In this document: in pieces, positions 22,409 to 34,296 of the stretch
How the letters are laid out: each line of letters starts with the position of its first letter
Numbering within the stretch: position 1 is the first letter of the stretch
Source of the DNA: Pseudorasbora parva
Taxonomy: Eukaryota; Chordata; Actinopteri; Cypriniformes; Gobionidae
DNA length: 64,000 nucleotides
Assembly (NCBI RefSeq): GCF_024679245.1
Contig: NC_090187.1
Coordinates: 3,303,751 to 3,367,750, forward strand
Reading direction: 5' to 3'
Program-made: the position numbers and the translations under genes
Notes under the pieces: generated by a model
Told to the model about the DNA's origin: nothing
The model's database searches: none
The model's input: only the letters and a program-made list of their open reading frames with translations

Positions 22409-25400
22409 GTATGTACAGCTTCTGTTGGTCCTCTCTGTTATAATCTGTCCTTTAATACATCAGTTAAATCTAGTACAAAGTCATTATGCTAATGCTTATG
22501 ATAAATATGGCCTAAGTACATGATCACATAAATCTTGCCTCTGTAACCTCACATACCCTTGAAACCTTGTAGTCAACCTTATATAAAGAAGTGTGTTTGT
22601 GTTTTTCTGCGGTCAGCATGCCTTTACGGCAAAACAAGAAGGATTTACATGGTTGCTGGATGCAATTCATTCACGTTTATACATTTATAATGGTAAACTT
22701 TCTTCTTTCTCACTGCAGAGTTGCTGCTTCTGAAGGTCTTGGCAGTGATTTCCAGCTACACAATGCCAGCAAACATTGAAAGGTAAAGTAGGGATGAGCG
22801 GCTTTCACACGTATCTAAACTCTGAGCTCAAGCTCTCATAACCTTGTAGATAAACCATTCCTCAGATTCGCTCATTTGCTTCCGTTCCTTCTGAAGATAA
22901 CCACTGAAAATTTAGTTAATCACATAATTTAATCACCAAATCACATAAATTACAATTTTAACTCTCTTCCCGCCAATGTTTTGTTTTTTTTCTTGTAAAA
23001 GTTGACTGTCACCACCAGCAACGTTTTCTAGCTCCATGTATTTGACACACGTGAATGTGGGTAAGTTCCATAAAAAAGCAACATATTGAGCAAAAAGCTG
23101 AAATGTCCAGATCAAACTCAGAATGATGATCTTAGACAGATGGAGAAGATGGAGTTCATCAACAACCCAAAGCTTCACAGTCCTGTAGCTTGTCCTGGGT
23201 CAACATTTCATTCAGTAACATTAGGCAGTTTTGATTTATGTTCAAAGTTAATGATTATTTTACACACTGTATGCATATGATTACATGTGGTATTGCTTGT
23301 TTCTGCATCTTCTTCGCCTGTGTTTTGATCAGGAGATTCTGTACTCTTTCAGAAGATGTGTAACAGCACTCCCTACCATATAACAGTGAAAACACGGAAA
23401 GCCAGTAATTTCTATGAATGGCGGGGAAATAGTTAAATTGTATTTAGACATGTCCCAGATTTTGAAAAGTGCAAATGTGCATAGAAAATATAACATTTTA
23501 TATATGTATTCTGCCGTTTATATATACACCAGTCAGGCATAACATTATGACCTAATGTTGTGTTGGTCCCCTTTTTGCTTCCAAAACAGCCATGACCTAT
23601 CGAGGCATGGACTCCACTAGACCCCTGAAGGTGCTGTTGTTTCAGACTCCAAGATTTTACTGGCAGATCCTTTGAGTCCTGTAAGGTGAAGCCTTTATGG
23701 ATCAGACTTGTTTGTTCAGCACATCCCACAGATTCTAGATTAGATTGAGTTTGGCTGCCAAGTCAACACCTCAAACTCGTTGCTGTGCTCCTCAACCCAT
23801 TCCTGAATCATTTCTACTTTGTGGCACGCACATTATCCTACTGAAAGAGGCCACACCCACCAGGGAATACAATTTCCATGAAAGGATGTACATGGTCTGC
23901 AACAATGATTAGGTAGGTGGTACATGTCAAAGTAGAATCCACATGGATGGGAGGACCTAAGGTTTCCCAGCAGAACAATGCCCAAAGCAATCTCGTCAAA
24001 ACCCACACCCAAACCTCCGCCAGCTCGTCTTCTTCCTATAGTGGCAAGGCAAGGCAAGTTTATTTATATAGCACATTTCATACACAATGACAATTCAAAA
24101 TGCCATTTATGTGAGTTATCAGTCCAGGCCATCTTCTTTCATTGCACTGTGGTCAAGTTCTAATGGTCACGTGCCACTGTTGGTGATTTCAGCAGGGTCA
24201 GGGGTCAGCATGGGCACCCTGACTGGTCAGTGGCTATGCCGCCTCATACGAAACAAACTGAGCTGCTCTGTGTATTCTGACACCTTTCCATCAGAACCAG
24301 CATTAACTTCTTGAGCAATTTGAGCTCCAGTAGCTCGTCTGTTTGATCGGACCACACGGGCCAGCCTTCGCTCCCCACGTGCATCAATGAGCCTTGGCTG
24401 CCCATGACCCTGTGGCTGGTTCTCCACTGTTCCTTCCTTGGAGCACTTTTGATAGATACTGACCACTGCAGACCGGGAACAGCCCACAAGAGCTGCAGTT
24501 TTGGAGATGCTCTGACCCAGTCGTCTAGACATCACAATTTGGCCCTTGTCAAACTCGCTCAAATCCTTACGCTTGCCCATTTTTTCTGCTTCTAACACAT
24601 CAACTTTGAGGACAAAATGTTCACTTGCTGCCTAATATATCCCACCCACTAACAGGAGCCGTGATGAAGAGATCATCATTCACTTCCTCTATCAGTGGTC
24701 ACAATGTTATGCCTAATCGGTGTAATATATATATATATAGTTGAATAATTGAAAAACAACATTTTCTGAAGTTAAGCATATTTGTTAAAAAAACTGTTTA
24801 TGTTTTTTGGAACAATAAACATAACTTAGGAGGCTCTATTTGTGTATCATATTCATAGATAGTGCCTTTTTTGTGTTAGCAGTTTAGATTGCAGGACATG
24901 TGCAGTCATTGGAAACGGCTTTTCCATAAAAAACAGTTCACTGGGGGAGATCATTAACAAATACGACGTGGTGATCAGGTAAAAACAGACCTTCACCTCT
25001 GTTTGACCTCTTTCAGCGTTTCTATTACACTGCTTTCATTTACCATTTATTAGTCCTCATTCTTTGAAAAGTAATGTTTATATTGTGTTTTATTTTTCAT
25101 TCATTTCTCCTATCTTCTTCTTTCCTTTTCCTTCTAAAATATATGTATATTTTTCTTTCAGTTTACAGAGCGATAGCTTTTCCATTCTTCTGGCTTGTAT
25201 TTTGCATTCTTGCTTGAGTGGCATATAATAGGCTCACTTAACAATACCTCCTGCAGTTAGTGCGCTGCTTGGCTACTGCTTCTCAACCTTTGCTTCTCAA
25301 GCCGATTTATAGTCTTGGAATGAACTAATGCCATGCTATTTCTTGTAAGCCTCTACCAAATGACAGAATTTGGCCGAGTGCATTTTTCCATGGTCTCCCC

Positions 25401-28400
25401 CTCCTCGGCGTGTGTTCTCAGAAGCTAATAAGGGCGGGGGAGGAGAGTCCAGCCGGTGGACATTTGGTGTTAAGTTACAAATCCTGATGGTTTAAAGTCG
25501 CCATTAGTGAGCAGAACACCAGCTCCTATCTAATCTCATTTGTGAGAAAGAGGGCGGTTTTTCCTGCATGGATTCACTTCCATGAAAAATGACATATGAC
25601 GTGGAGAGTGTTGATTAAGTATGCGTTTGTAGTGTCTATGGCATTCATGAAGCAAAGGAGAGCTGGGAGAATTTAGCATTTTTTTGGTAACTCATGATTT
25701 TTTAAATAAGTATCTTGTGCTGCTTTTATTTGATCAGAAAACTGATCACATTTGAGTCGTCTTCCTTAATATGCTAATGTGCTTTTGTTGCTAAAGGGTC
25801 CCTTGTGAAAAGTTTAATTGAGCCACGTTTCCACCACAGAAACTTTCCCCAGGAACTTTGGGGTGGTACTCGGCAGGGCCGTACCCAGGATTTTCTAAAA
25901 ACCGAGGTCCAAATTTTGAAAAGGTTTGAAAAAACAGACAAACATTTCCCTCCTTTACATATGCATTTTAAGACAAAATAAAATAAAAGAATCAGCTAAC
26001 TGTAGCTTTAAAACCATGTCAGTGTGCAGTATAAATTATTACATTATTTTAAGAAGACAACAGATTGTTATAAATGAGAATCTGGTTAAATGTTGCAAAA
26101 AAATTAAACTCCAAATTAGAAAATCAGAAAATCAGTTTTGTTGTTAAACTGAGCCAAAGACGACATATGTGTGACTCCGTCTTTGAAAACCTAGCTAAAG
26201 TTATTTTTTGTGATTTACATTGTGTAAAGAACATTATTTGAACATATATATAATATATTGATATATTTAATGTTGAATGAGTAAGATCATGTCAAAGATA
26301 GAAATCAATGTGAAAATTTAACCAATGACTGAAATCAAAATGTGGTGCTCCTAATCTCAATATTAGATGATGAGACTTTAGTCTGGATTTCACAGACAAG
26401 AATCACATTATGTGTAGCAATTAGGAATATATTATAGGCTAATGCTTTTTCTATTCTGAGCACAGTGGGCTACCTGCTCTTTCTGTCTCATCTCTTTCTT
26501 TTCCCCCCAGTCTCCTTCTCTTGCCCTGTATCTTTTCTCTTTTCAAAGCTGAGCTTTGTTTGAAGCAGTTTTTTCATTTTCGTCTGTATCGGTAAAAACA
26601 AAGTCGTAAATGTAAATTTACTGAAGGCTTCCAAGAAAACCAGGTAAAAAAAGTGTTATTAGTTTGCATCCCTGATTATTAAGCGCTCTCGTGGTGTTGT
26701 GATGTCAAACATCAGTCGTTGTTCGAAGCGCCGGTTGGTGGTTGTGGCATTTGTCCCGCCTCTTCTCCACTGTGATTGGACATTGATGTTCACCCAAAGT
26801 TGAACTGTGGGCGCTCAACGAGGAAAAATGGACAAAACCTGCCAGCTGTTGGCGCTATTGAAAAGTGCGGCGCATCCATTGGAAACAATTGAAAACATAC
26901 GCCAGGGGAGGCGAGAGCACCTGTTTGTACACGCCACCCTAATAGGCTATTATTTTGCAACTCCTATTATGTACACCTCTGAGAATTACCAAGGTCGAGA
27001 CCTCAATGGTGGGTGCGGCCCTGGTACTCGGTGTGTTTTACCGCAGGGTCTAAATAAAGTTCCAGGTAAATATTTGCCCCTCCAAACGGCCCTGCTCGCG
27101 AGGTAGTACTTTTTCAATGTTCAGGAATTTTCGAGGGCGGGACTTGGGTGCTGAACATGCTGATTGGTTAAGCTCACGCAGCCTTTTATTCAGCCGGCAT
27201 TTTTAAAAGTCTTTTGCGACGTTGCAACTCGAGTAAATATCAGTCTTTCTCTTTCTGTCTGATGGCACGCGTTCATCTCAGTCATCTCCTGGTCAATATC
27301 TGCAATAGCTGACAATAAATTGTCATTTTAAATCTAGCTTTACAAGCTTTCAGAATACGTTAGAGCTGTTTTCCGCCGGTTTGTTAATTACTTTTATTAA
27401 ACCAATACATATCCAGCAAAAGCAGCACAGCTTGAATCTCTTCATGCGAGTTTTTAATTTGACCATGTAAACGACCTGACCCGATTTCTTTTGAGTGTGC
27501 GTCCTTACATGATGTGACAGCGTGCGCCGTGTTCCAACCAGGCTATAATGTTGACAAGAGAGGAAATTACATTTTTCTGAGGGGTAAACTTTTTATTTCG
27601 TAAGAAGTTATGAACATAATGTTGGAATATTGACATAGCCTGGCTGCACCCTCTCATCTTGACATCGTATATTGTCCCCGGCAGTTTTTACTTCAACTGC
27701 ACCTGACAGAAGAGTAAATTTTTTTCTGAGATGATTATTACACTTTACAACAACAAATAACTAGCTTATATAATACCGTGTAATAGTCCTGGTGGCCGTT
27801 AAGAGTTGCTATGGCTACAGGTGGAGAGAACAGTGTCGACATTTTTGATGCGGCAGACAAGCTGCATGTCACAAAATGATTGCAGTTAAAAGTCAGCACA
27901 TGTAAACCCCAGCTCGGGTTAGATAACGCCTCATGATCTAAACAATCCACAAAATTTTTCAATCGGAATGATTTTAATCGGAATGACAAAAAAGTGTGCA
28001 TGTAACCATGGCTAGTGTCACACAAAAATGATTACTATCCGTCACTGACAGGGAGAAGCAGTGCAGTCCTACATCACCGGACTAACTTGCCTAATCTTCA
28101 CGGTACTTTAGACCGCATACAGTAGCAGGTCTGGGGGGGAAAAGGTCATGTAAAAAAGTTTCTTGGCACAAATAGTTCCGGGTAATTTCGGTGGAAATGG
28201 GAGTACATGGAAACGGTACATGGAAAGTACTTGAATATAATTGTAACTGTAGTGTGTTATTTGATATTACATCTAAAGTTAATATATTGTTAATATACTT
28301 CATTACAAATGCATAATTACAGATATATTTAAATAAATTACACACGTTTTCATATAAATGGCATTAAAGTATATTTTAGTTTATTATAAATGCTTGTTGG

Positions 28401-31242
28401 TACATTCACCAGTACACTTTAATCATATTTCAAAGTCAATAGAAGTAATAATGAAATTAGATATAAAGATGTACTAACTGAAGTGGGTAAAAAAAACCTC
28501 TAAAGGTCAACTAATTGCATTTATTATACATTTTAACTATAATCTATTTTCATTTACTGCACATGTATGTTTTTAAAGTACATTATTTATGTTATGAGAA
28601 CTTTTTTTGAAAAAGTGTGTTAAAGTTTTCACAAAGTGTGGCTCTTTACAATTTGGAAAATGTCGTCAAAAAGTAGCCCTCCCTTCCCAATGGCGGATGC
28701 ACACACTTTATGGTGAGATGGATTGTGGTCCTCCTACTTACAAGCTCGCAGGTCGTAATAATGAGGGCGTGTATGAACAGATTTTGTCTGGAAAAAATAG
28801 ATGTGTTAGCCAATTTCATATTTCTTCTCTCTTTTTAACTTACTGCAAAAAGCACTAGTGTAGCAAAATCAAGGGCAAAGTGTGTGCGTAAGGTCTGTAA
28901 TTGCCTTTATTATGTATTTTAGCGCTCTCTTGCTGCCGTAGGGAATAACGGGAAATGCGATTTGGCTGCACAAGCCTGTCACCTCATAAATCGGCTAAAT
29001 GAGTAGTGTTTTTTTGGAAAGCTTTCGCACTATTCCTCATCAACAGAGCACATATTGTATACAAACTTCACTGCACAGTCAATATTCACAAATTATGACC
29101 AATGAGCCGTTATTCCTTAACTGACAAAATTGCATTTTGATGGTGCACTGCGTTTTTATTTTAGCTTACGCACTCTATTTTAGCTTAGCTTATTATTAGC
29201 GCTTATTTCATCATGATTTAAAGACGAGATGTATATCCAGCTCTGATTTGACCTTAATATAAATTGCCTTTGTCCATCAACATATCTTTGTGTGTCAGGC
29301 TGAATGACGCCCCAGTGAGAGGCTATGAGGAGGATGTGGGTAACAAGACCACTTTGCGTCTGTTTTATCCGGAATCTGCCTCCTATAATCCGGGTATCCA
29401 CAATGACCCAGACACCCTGCTGGTCCTGGTTCCTTTTAAACAGCAGGACCTCCGCTGGCTCAAAGAGATCCTATATGATGAGAAGAGGGTCAGTCCGTCT
29501 CACATTGTTTTTTTTTTGCCAGGTTTTCCTCCTATTTTTCCAGTAATCACGAGGCACTGTTTTCTCTAGGTCCGAAAGGGTTTCTGGAAGCCTCCACCTC
29601 AGATCTGGCTTGGCCGGGCCAGTCAGATCCGTGTCCTGGATCCGTATTTTCTTCGCCAAACAGCCAGCAAGCTTCTACAAATTCCCTTGCAACCACGCCG
29701 ACAACAGGTTAGATCTGCTCACATGGCCAGGCTCCAGGGAATGTTAACTCTTTCACACGCAAGTTGAAAATGTTCTAGCTGAACAAAAATCAAATCATTG
29801 AGGGTGCTCTAGTGAAGGGCAGATGTAGGCTAAGCAACGGCTTCACTAGCAGTGCACAGTGAGAAATGTAAGATTATTTACTAGTCATCACTTTTATCAA
29901 ATGGGATTTCCAAAATATTTAGCTTCCTGAGAAGCAGAATTTTTTTGTGTTATTTTTTTTTTTTTTTTAGGTCATTACATTGTTTGGAGCATAAAAATAT
30001 TAATTAACTTTTTTTAAATAAATAAATATAGATAAAATAAAGAGCTTAACATGTTATTTGCTATATTCTCTGTAAATGATACCAGAACCCATTTGTTGAG
30101 AAAATTATAAGACATGAATAGGCAAAAACAATGGGATTTTTTAAAATCCAAACTATGTATAATGTAATGGAAGATATAACAGAATAATTTTAAATACAAT
30201 TGCACTTTATGCAATATGCCTGTAAACATGGCTATACATGTGTTTTCAATGCAATGTATCTATACACTGTATTCAATTAGCATATTCAAGTTTTTTGGGA
30301 CAATATATAATGAACAAAAAAAAAAGTATAATAATGGGAGTAATAAATGGGAATATCTATAAGAATATCATTAAAACTGTGTATGTTGTCAGAGAAATTC
30401 GCTGAAATATGTCTTCTACAGGGGAAAAACATCAATTTTGGGTCTCAGGAGGATATTTTTTGTCTCGTGCAGAGTGAATCCATCATTTATATGTCTCTTT
30501 CAAAACTTTTGCTGCAGGGACGTTTTTAGGATTTTCATTTTAGGGGGGCTTAGCCCCCATTGAGCCTATGGAAATATCTAAATTGCGCTACTAACTAGTA
30601 GCTTACTAACTTTTTTTGCGCTGAACCGCCCAGGGAGCGCAAGTTCATTCACTAGTTTAGCGACGTGCTTCTGTGGAGGGAAAAGCACACTTTGCGCGGG
30701 TGCAAAATAGGAATGACACATGCGTCGGTGTACAAAGTCAATTGCGCTGGGTGCAAGATAGGGCCCAGAGACTAAAAGACGGGACGAAGCCTAAGCCTGT
30801 CACCAGTTTATTTTTTTCAATATTCATATGTTTTAAAGGTTAATCGTATATTTTTTTAGGGGGGTTGAGGCATAAGTTTGGGGGGATGATGCCCCCCCTA
30901 AAAAAAGGGCCTAGAGGCGCCCATGTTTAGCCGTCGGTCCTCTTAGCAGCATGAAAATCAATAGTTTTATTCAATTAATTTCAGAGACTGCAGCCTCGAA
31001 AGCGAACCAAGATACCTCACTAAAATGCTGTTGCTTTGTCGGTTCATCGCGGTCTCACAAAGTTCTGTCAACATTTCAAAATAAATCTCTTGCTTAGCTA
31101 CATATTGTCTTCACTTTGTTAATGAGAGGTTTCGTGAACCTGCATTAACACAGCGCTGAATAAAAGCTCTGAGATTCTGACTGACTTAAAGGGTTACTTC
31201 AGCGATTAGCATGTGGCTTTGTTTACAACCAGCACAGCCTTC

Positions 31243-31297
<55 letters not shown>

Positions 31298-34296
31298 GCA
31301 CAGCCTTCAGATAGATAAACTGATAAAACACCCCTAAGAGACTCACTGTATAGTCCAATCCAACACATTATCCCTGACTTCCAGTTACTACATGATCCTG
31401 AAAAACTGAAGGTCTTACTCTGTGAAGGACCTTCTTCCACTTACAGGCTATAGCACAACATGTCTATAAATGAGAGCGTTTTCAATGGGAAATGACTGCC
31501 GCCTTTTAAGATTCAAAGTAGAACAAGAAAACAGGAAATAATTAGAGAAACTAAAACAACATATCCTCTGTAAGATGATGGGTATTATTATTATTATTAT
31601 TATTATAAACCACTTATCCTCTGTATCATGGTATTATATATTATATATTTTATTCTTAGCCAATTTAACTTTAAATCAACTGTTTTAGTGATTTATAGTG
31701 GGTGTGTAAAGTCTTTTACAGTTATAGTTCATGACAGTTTGATGCTGGATACTGCATATATTGTTTTATCATTTAAAACTTCATAAGCTTGATATGTGCA
31801 AATGTTGTAGACGAGTAACACAGAGCACAGTTGCAATGGTGTTGCGTAATGTTTACAGCCTCGTTTGGAAAGGAAAGACCATTAACAAGAAGAAGAAAGT
31901 AGGAAGTCTATCGCTCTAATTTGAACATGATGTGAAAATGGTGACACTGTTGTTGAAATGAAGGCTGAGATTTGCTTCTTTGAGGAGATGTACGAGTGTG
32001 TTTAGAGAGTGTGTAGGAGTGAACGGATCAGTAGCTACGGAAATCATGGAGCAATGCGGAAAAGCGAATGACTTGGAAAGAGAGAGATAGACGCAACTTA
32101 AGCAGTCAGGGCTGGAAAAAGCCAAGATGCATTACTTTCCTCTCACTAAGCAGAAATGTTCCAACACACGAATAGGTGATTTCTGGCATTAATTCACAGC
32201 GAATACATTTTAAATGGCTTATTGCAATGTTTTTATTGCAGTTTAGGTGTGTATAATGTTTTTACAATGTCTACACAATGACGAGGAGTTTAAATCCTCA
32301 TTTTTATGTTCCATGTTGACATAAGTTTGTGGGACATATCAAAGCTCATTCTTTTGTCAAAAATAGCTAATAGGTTAGGTTACGTCCGGCTTTTAGTTGG
32401 GTGGTTGCACTTTTGCATTGCAAAAATTATATAAAGTCTGCTATAGATGACTTGGACTAAAAGCCATGTGTTTAAGTATTCATAGAAAAGTTAAGCTGTC
32501 TTCAGCCGCCCCCTGCAGGAGGACAAACACTATTAAACAGACGTTTCCTGATGAGCACTTCTTCTGTTTTTGTTTCTCCATCAGAAACCGGTCCATCCCA
32601 CCACTGGTATTCTGGCAGTGTTTGTGGCTCTAAACTACTGTGACGTTGTGCACATCGCTGGATTTGGATATCCAGAGTCCCGAAGCCTGAAGCAGCCCAT
32701 CCACTACTATGGACGAGAAACAATGAAGTCCATGAAGGTTGGTTTTTGCAGTGGGAAACTTTATTTTGATTCCACTAACTATAAGCAACTTATTCTGCTA
32801 ACCTAACAGTCTACTAATACTCTAATGACTGCTAGTTGACAAGTTACTATAGTTGTTAGAATATCTAAGATGGACTGCTGAAATAAAGCCTAAATAAAGC
32901 TGAGCAGAGGAAGAAAATATTTGTGGTTATGCTGTTCCTCTGCACTCTTTAAAAATGTTCCACTGGGGTTCTATATAGAACTTTAGAGTTCTCAACTCAA
33001 TCGTAAAGAACTCTTTATGCCAAAAATGTTCTATACAAGAATGACTGAAAGTGTTGCATAATACTTTCATGTTTACAGTTTTTTTTTACTGATGACGTGT
33101 TTACAATCTGTTTGATTAATTAAATCAGTGACACTTTATTTTAGTGTCCAATAACTAGTTTCTTATTATCATGCATATTACTAGGATATTGGCTGTTTAT
33201 TAGAACTTATAAAGCACATATTAATGCCTTATTCTGATTAACCATATTCTACATCCCATAATCACACAATATCTAAACTTATCAACCTTACTAACTATTA
33301 AAGGGTTAGTTCACCCAAAAATTAAATTCATGTCATTAACTCCTCACCCTAATGTCGTCCCACACCCGTAAGACCTCCGTTCATCTTCACACACAGTTTA
33401 AGATATTTTATATTTAGTCCGAGAGCGTATCTAAGTGTATGCACACTATACTGTCCATGTCCAGAAAGGGAATAAAAACATCATCACAGTAGTCCATATG
33501 AGACATCAGTGGGTTAATTAGAGTCTCTTGAAGCATCCAAAATACATTTGGGTCCAAAAATAACAAAAACTACGACTTTATTCAGCATTGTCTTCTCTTC
33601 CGCGTTTGTGTTCAAACCTCAAATAAAGATTCAAACGGTTATGAATCAGCGTATTGATTCATGATTCGGATCGCGTGTCAAACTGCTGAAATCACATGAC
33701 ATCGGCGATCCGAATCATGAATCGATACGCTGATTCATAACCATTTGAATCTTTATTTGAGGTTTGAAACGTCTACTAATTAAGTAACTTTGCAACTACA
33801 TATAAACGTAGAAAATGAGTAGACTGCTAGGTTAGGGTTCAGGTTAGTAGAATAAGTTGACATATAGTTGCAAAATTACTTATAGTCAATAGAATATCTG
33901 TTGAGGAGCATCATAAATAGTGTTTGGAGATATTAATCAGACACTGTACTCTAAAGAGTTGACATGTAGTTGAAAAGTTACTTAAAGGTACTAAATATCT
34001 AAAGTGCATAATTTAAATAAAGTGTTATTAATAACAATTAATTAAAACAAATGAATGAATTCATTCCATAAAATGATCCCATCCCTCAATCATTGAACCC
34101 CTCAAAGGCTCTGACAGAGCCTGTCTGCATAGAAACTTTTCTTCTATGATTTCTTCTAAGGCGGTGTAACATTGCTTTGTTTCACCGGATGTCCTTGTTG
34201 TTTCAGGACTCCTACCATGATCTCAACCTAGAGGCTCAGGTTCTTAAGAGACTGGAAGACCAGGGGGCCATTTTATATCTTCATCCTCATTCCTGA
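22311..34296 (+). CDS. st3gal4: Beta-galactoside alpha-2,3-sialyltransferase, ST3Gal IV/VI subgroup (seven 3' exons; 5' exons not found)
   Basis: Golgi type II membrane enzyme moving sialic acid from CMP-Neu5Ac to the 3-position of terminal galactose on glycoprotein and glycolipid chains. Coding exons: 22311-22408, 22719-22782, 24883-24978, 29299-29488, 29570-29707, 32585-32737, 34207-34296. All introns are GT-AG and the joined frame gives 276 residues to a TGA. Motif L runs from [15 protein letters not shown] through [15 protein letters not shown]; motif S is [20 protein letters not shown] with AGFGYP; motif III is HYYG; motif VS is H-D-L-N-L-E. The Cys of motif L and that of motif S should form the family disulfide. 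NSS and NKT are glycosylation sites. By recollection the first half ([15 protein letters not shown]) best fits ST3Gal IV, while IHNDPDT, DLRWL and HYYG also recall ST3Gal VI, so a teleost paralogue such as st3gal7 is possible. Cytosolic tail, membrane anchor and stem are missing from the window or hidden in repeats. Introns hold many transposons but no exon is broken. Confidence 0.93.
22719..22782 (+). CDS. st3gal4: Sialyltransferase exon (pre-motif L helix)
   Basis: After CTCACTGCAG; reads [20 protein letters not shown]; donor AG|GTAAAG. Completes the split Glu codon from the previous exon and leaves a split Ser codon for the next. Confidence 0.9.
22962..23432. mobile_element. MITE flanked by TTAA (intron of the sialyltransferase gene)
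   Basis: Ends CTCTCTTCCCGCCA and TGGCGGGGAAATAG are imperfect inverted copies, with TTAA exactly outside each (22958-22961, 23433-23436). That target fits piggyBac or Kolobok transposition. A related right half lies at 58840-59087. No coding capacity. Confidence 0.75.
23527..24722 (-). mobile_element. Tc1-like transposon (second family), intronic, inactive
   Basis: Inverted ends CACCAGTCAGGCATAACATT and, at the right, AATGTTATGCCTAATCGGTG, each next to TA. It carries a broken minus-strand transposase. Near 24040-24125 an unrelated retroposon-like piece (GGCAAGTTTATTTATATAGC, a word widespread in fish) has replaced or interrupted part of the gene. Confidence 0.85.
23560..24580 (-). pseudogene. 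Tc1-like transposase pseudogene, minus strand
   Basis: Starts [20 protein letters not shown] at 24580, a Tc1-family helix-turn-helix N-terminus ([20 protein letters not shown]; later [14 protein letters not shown]). The coding match stops near 24250. Most of the catalytic middle is missing and a retroposon piece sits at about 24040-24125. Diverged C-terminal words recur at 23560-23800 out of frame (TNKSDP, then [13 protein letters not shown]). The first two catalytic acids cannot be located, so no active enzyme is possible. It lies antisense in an intron of the sialyltransferase gene. Confidence 0.85.
24883..24978 (+). CDS. st3gal4: Sialyltransferase exon (sialylmotif L, first half)
   Basis: After TGTGTTAGCAG; reads [20 protein letters not shown] then [11 protein letters not shown] and a split Arg codon; donor AG|GTAAAA. 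Contains the CMP-sialic-acid-binding motif L with its conserved Cys and the VIGNG turn, plus an N-S-S glycosylation site. Confidence 0.95.
24979..25823. other. Intronic sequence, no feature recognised
   Basis: Starts with the intron donor after motif L. It contains a GC-richer patch (GGGCGGGGGAGGAGAG near 25431) that is not in an obvious repeat. No exon or RNA gene seen. Confidence 0.45.
25826..28230. mobile_element. Outer DNA element 'GTTTCCACC', carrying the nested hAT
   Basis: Left CCACGTTTCCACCACAGAAA with CTTTCCCCAGGAACTTTGG; right region 28165-28226 has the inverted type (GGTAATTTCGGTGGAAATGG). This is a fish element group whose ends read 'cgtttccaccgaaattacccggaac'. The left part is cut by the hAT at 25874 and the right terminus is diverged, so the limits are approximate. 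Confidence 0.4.
25874..27023. mobile_element. hAT-type element with exact 8-bp target duplication (intronic)
   Basis: Ends CAGGGCCGTACCCAGGAT and GGTGGGTGCGGCCCTG are inverted copies. GTACTCGG occurs immediately outside both (25866-25873, 27024-27031). No transposase remains. Its right half (26760-26960: TGTGATTGGACATTGATG, GAAAACAATTGAAAACATA) resembles 52505-52620, so a common ancestor or a nested MITE is likely. Confidence 0.88.
28231..29298. other. Intronic sequence, no feature recognised
   Basis: AT-rich run up to the acceptor of the second motif L exon. No exon-like coding seen. Confidence 0.5.
29299..29488 (+). CDS. st3gal4: Sialyltransferase exon (sialylmotif L, second half)
   Basis: After TTGTGTGTCAG; starts [20 protein letters not shown] and continues RLFYPESA; donor AAGAGG|GTCAGT. 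Reads through to ILYDEKR without a stop. The intron before it (4320 bp) carries a hAT element. Confidence 0.96.
29570..29707 (+). CDS. st3gal4: Sialyltransferase exon (linker between motifs L and S)
   Basis: After GTTTTCTCTAG; reads [20 protein letters not shown] and [16 protein letters not shown]; donor CAACAG|GTTAGA. The preceding intron is only 81 bp. Confidence 0.95.
30515..30925. mobile_element. hAT-like MITE 'ggggggcttagcccccc' (intronic)
   Basis: Starts CAGGGACGTTTTTAGG and ends CCTAGAGGCGCCCATG (imperfect inverted copies), with TTTTAGGGGGG and CCCCCCCTAAAA inside. The flanks TTTTGCTG (30507-30514) and TTTAGCCG (30926-30933) agree in 6 of 8 positions. No coding capacity. Confidence 0.65.
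31230..31310. repeat. (GA)n microsatellite between two 15-bp direct repeats
   Basis: About 25 GA units at 31244-31293, with CAGCACAGCCTTCAG immediately before (31230-31244) and again after (31296-31310), suggesting local duplication around the repeat. Confidence 0.85.
31311..32584. other. Intronic sequence, no feature recognised
   Basis: Contains a short (ATT)n at 31584-31606. Otherwise AT-rich intron up to the exon at 32585. Confidence 0.5.
32585..32737 (+). CDS. st3gal4: Sialyltransferase exon (motifs S and III)
   Basis: After TTTCTCCATCAG; reads [20 protein letters not shown], then [10 protein letters not shown] and [13 protein letters not shown]; donor ATGAAG|GTTGGT. Contains motif S with the second disulfide Cys, and motif III. 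Confidence 0.96.
33301..33775. mobile_element. MITE with a 64-bp hairpin end (intronic)
   Basis: Begins AAGGGTTAGTTCACCCAAAA, as in a widespread fish MITE. At 33612-33675 and 33706-33769 two ~64-bp arms are nearly perfect complements (GAATCAGCGTATTGATTCAT against ATGAATCGATACGCTGATTC) around a 30-bp loop. It sits between repeated blocks near 32760-32860 and 33776-33900 (CTAACCTAACAGTCTACTAA and inverse) that seem to belong to an older element. Confidence 0.6.
34207..34296 (+). CDS. st3gal4: Sialyltransferase last exon (motif VS and stop)
   Basis: After TGTTGTTTCAG; reads [29 protein letters not shown] and TGA. The His and Glu of H-D-L-N-L-E form motif VS; the His is the expected catalytic base of the family. 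Confidence 0.95.
   Translation, partial: DSYHDLNLEAQVLKRLEDQGAILYLHPHS

Noticed and set aside
22591..22779. Frame starting [16 protein letters not shown] across the second recognised sialyltransferase exon
   Set aside because: It reads through the intron into the exon in a different frame from the sialyltransferase.
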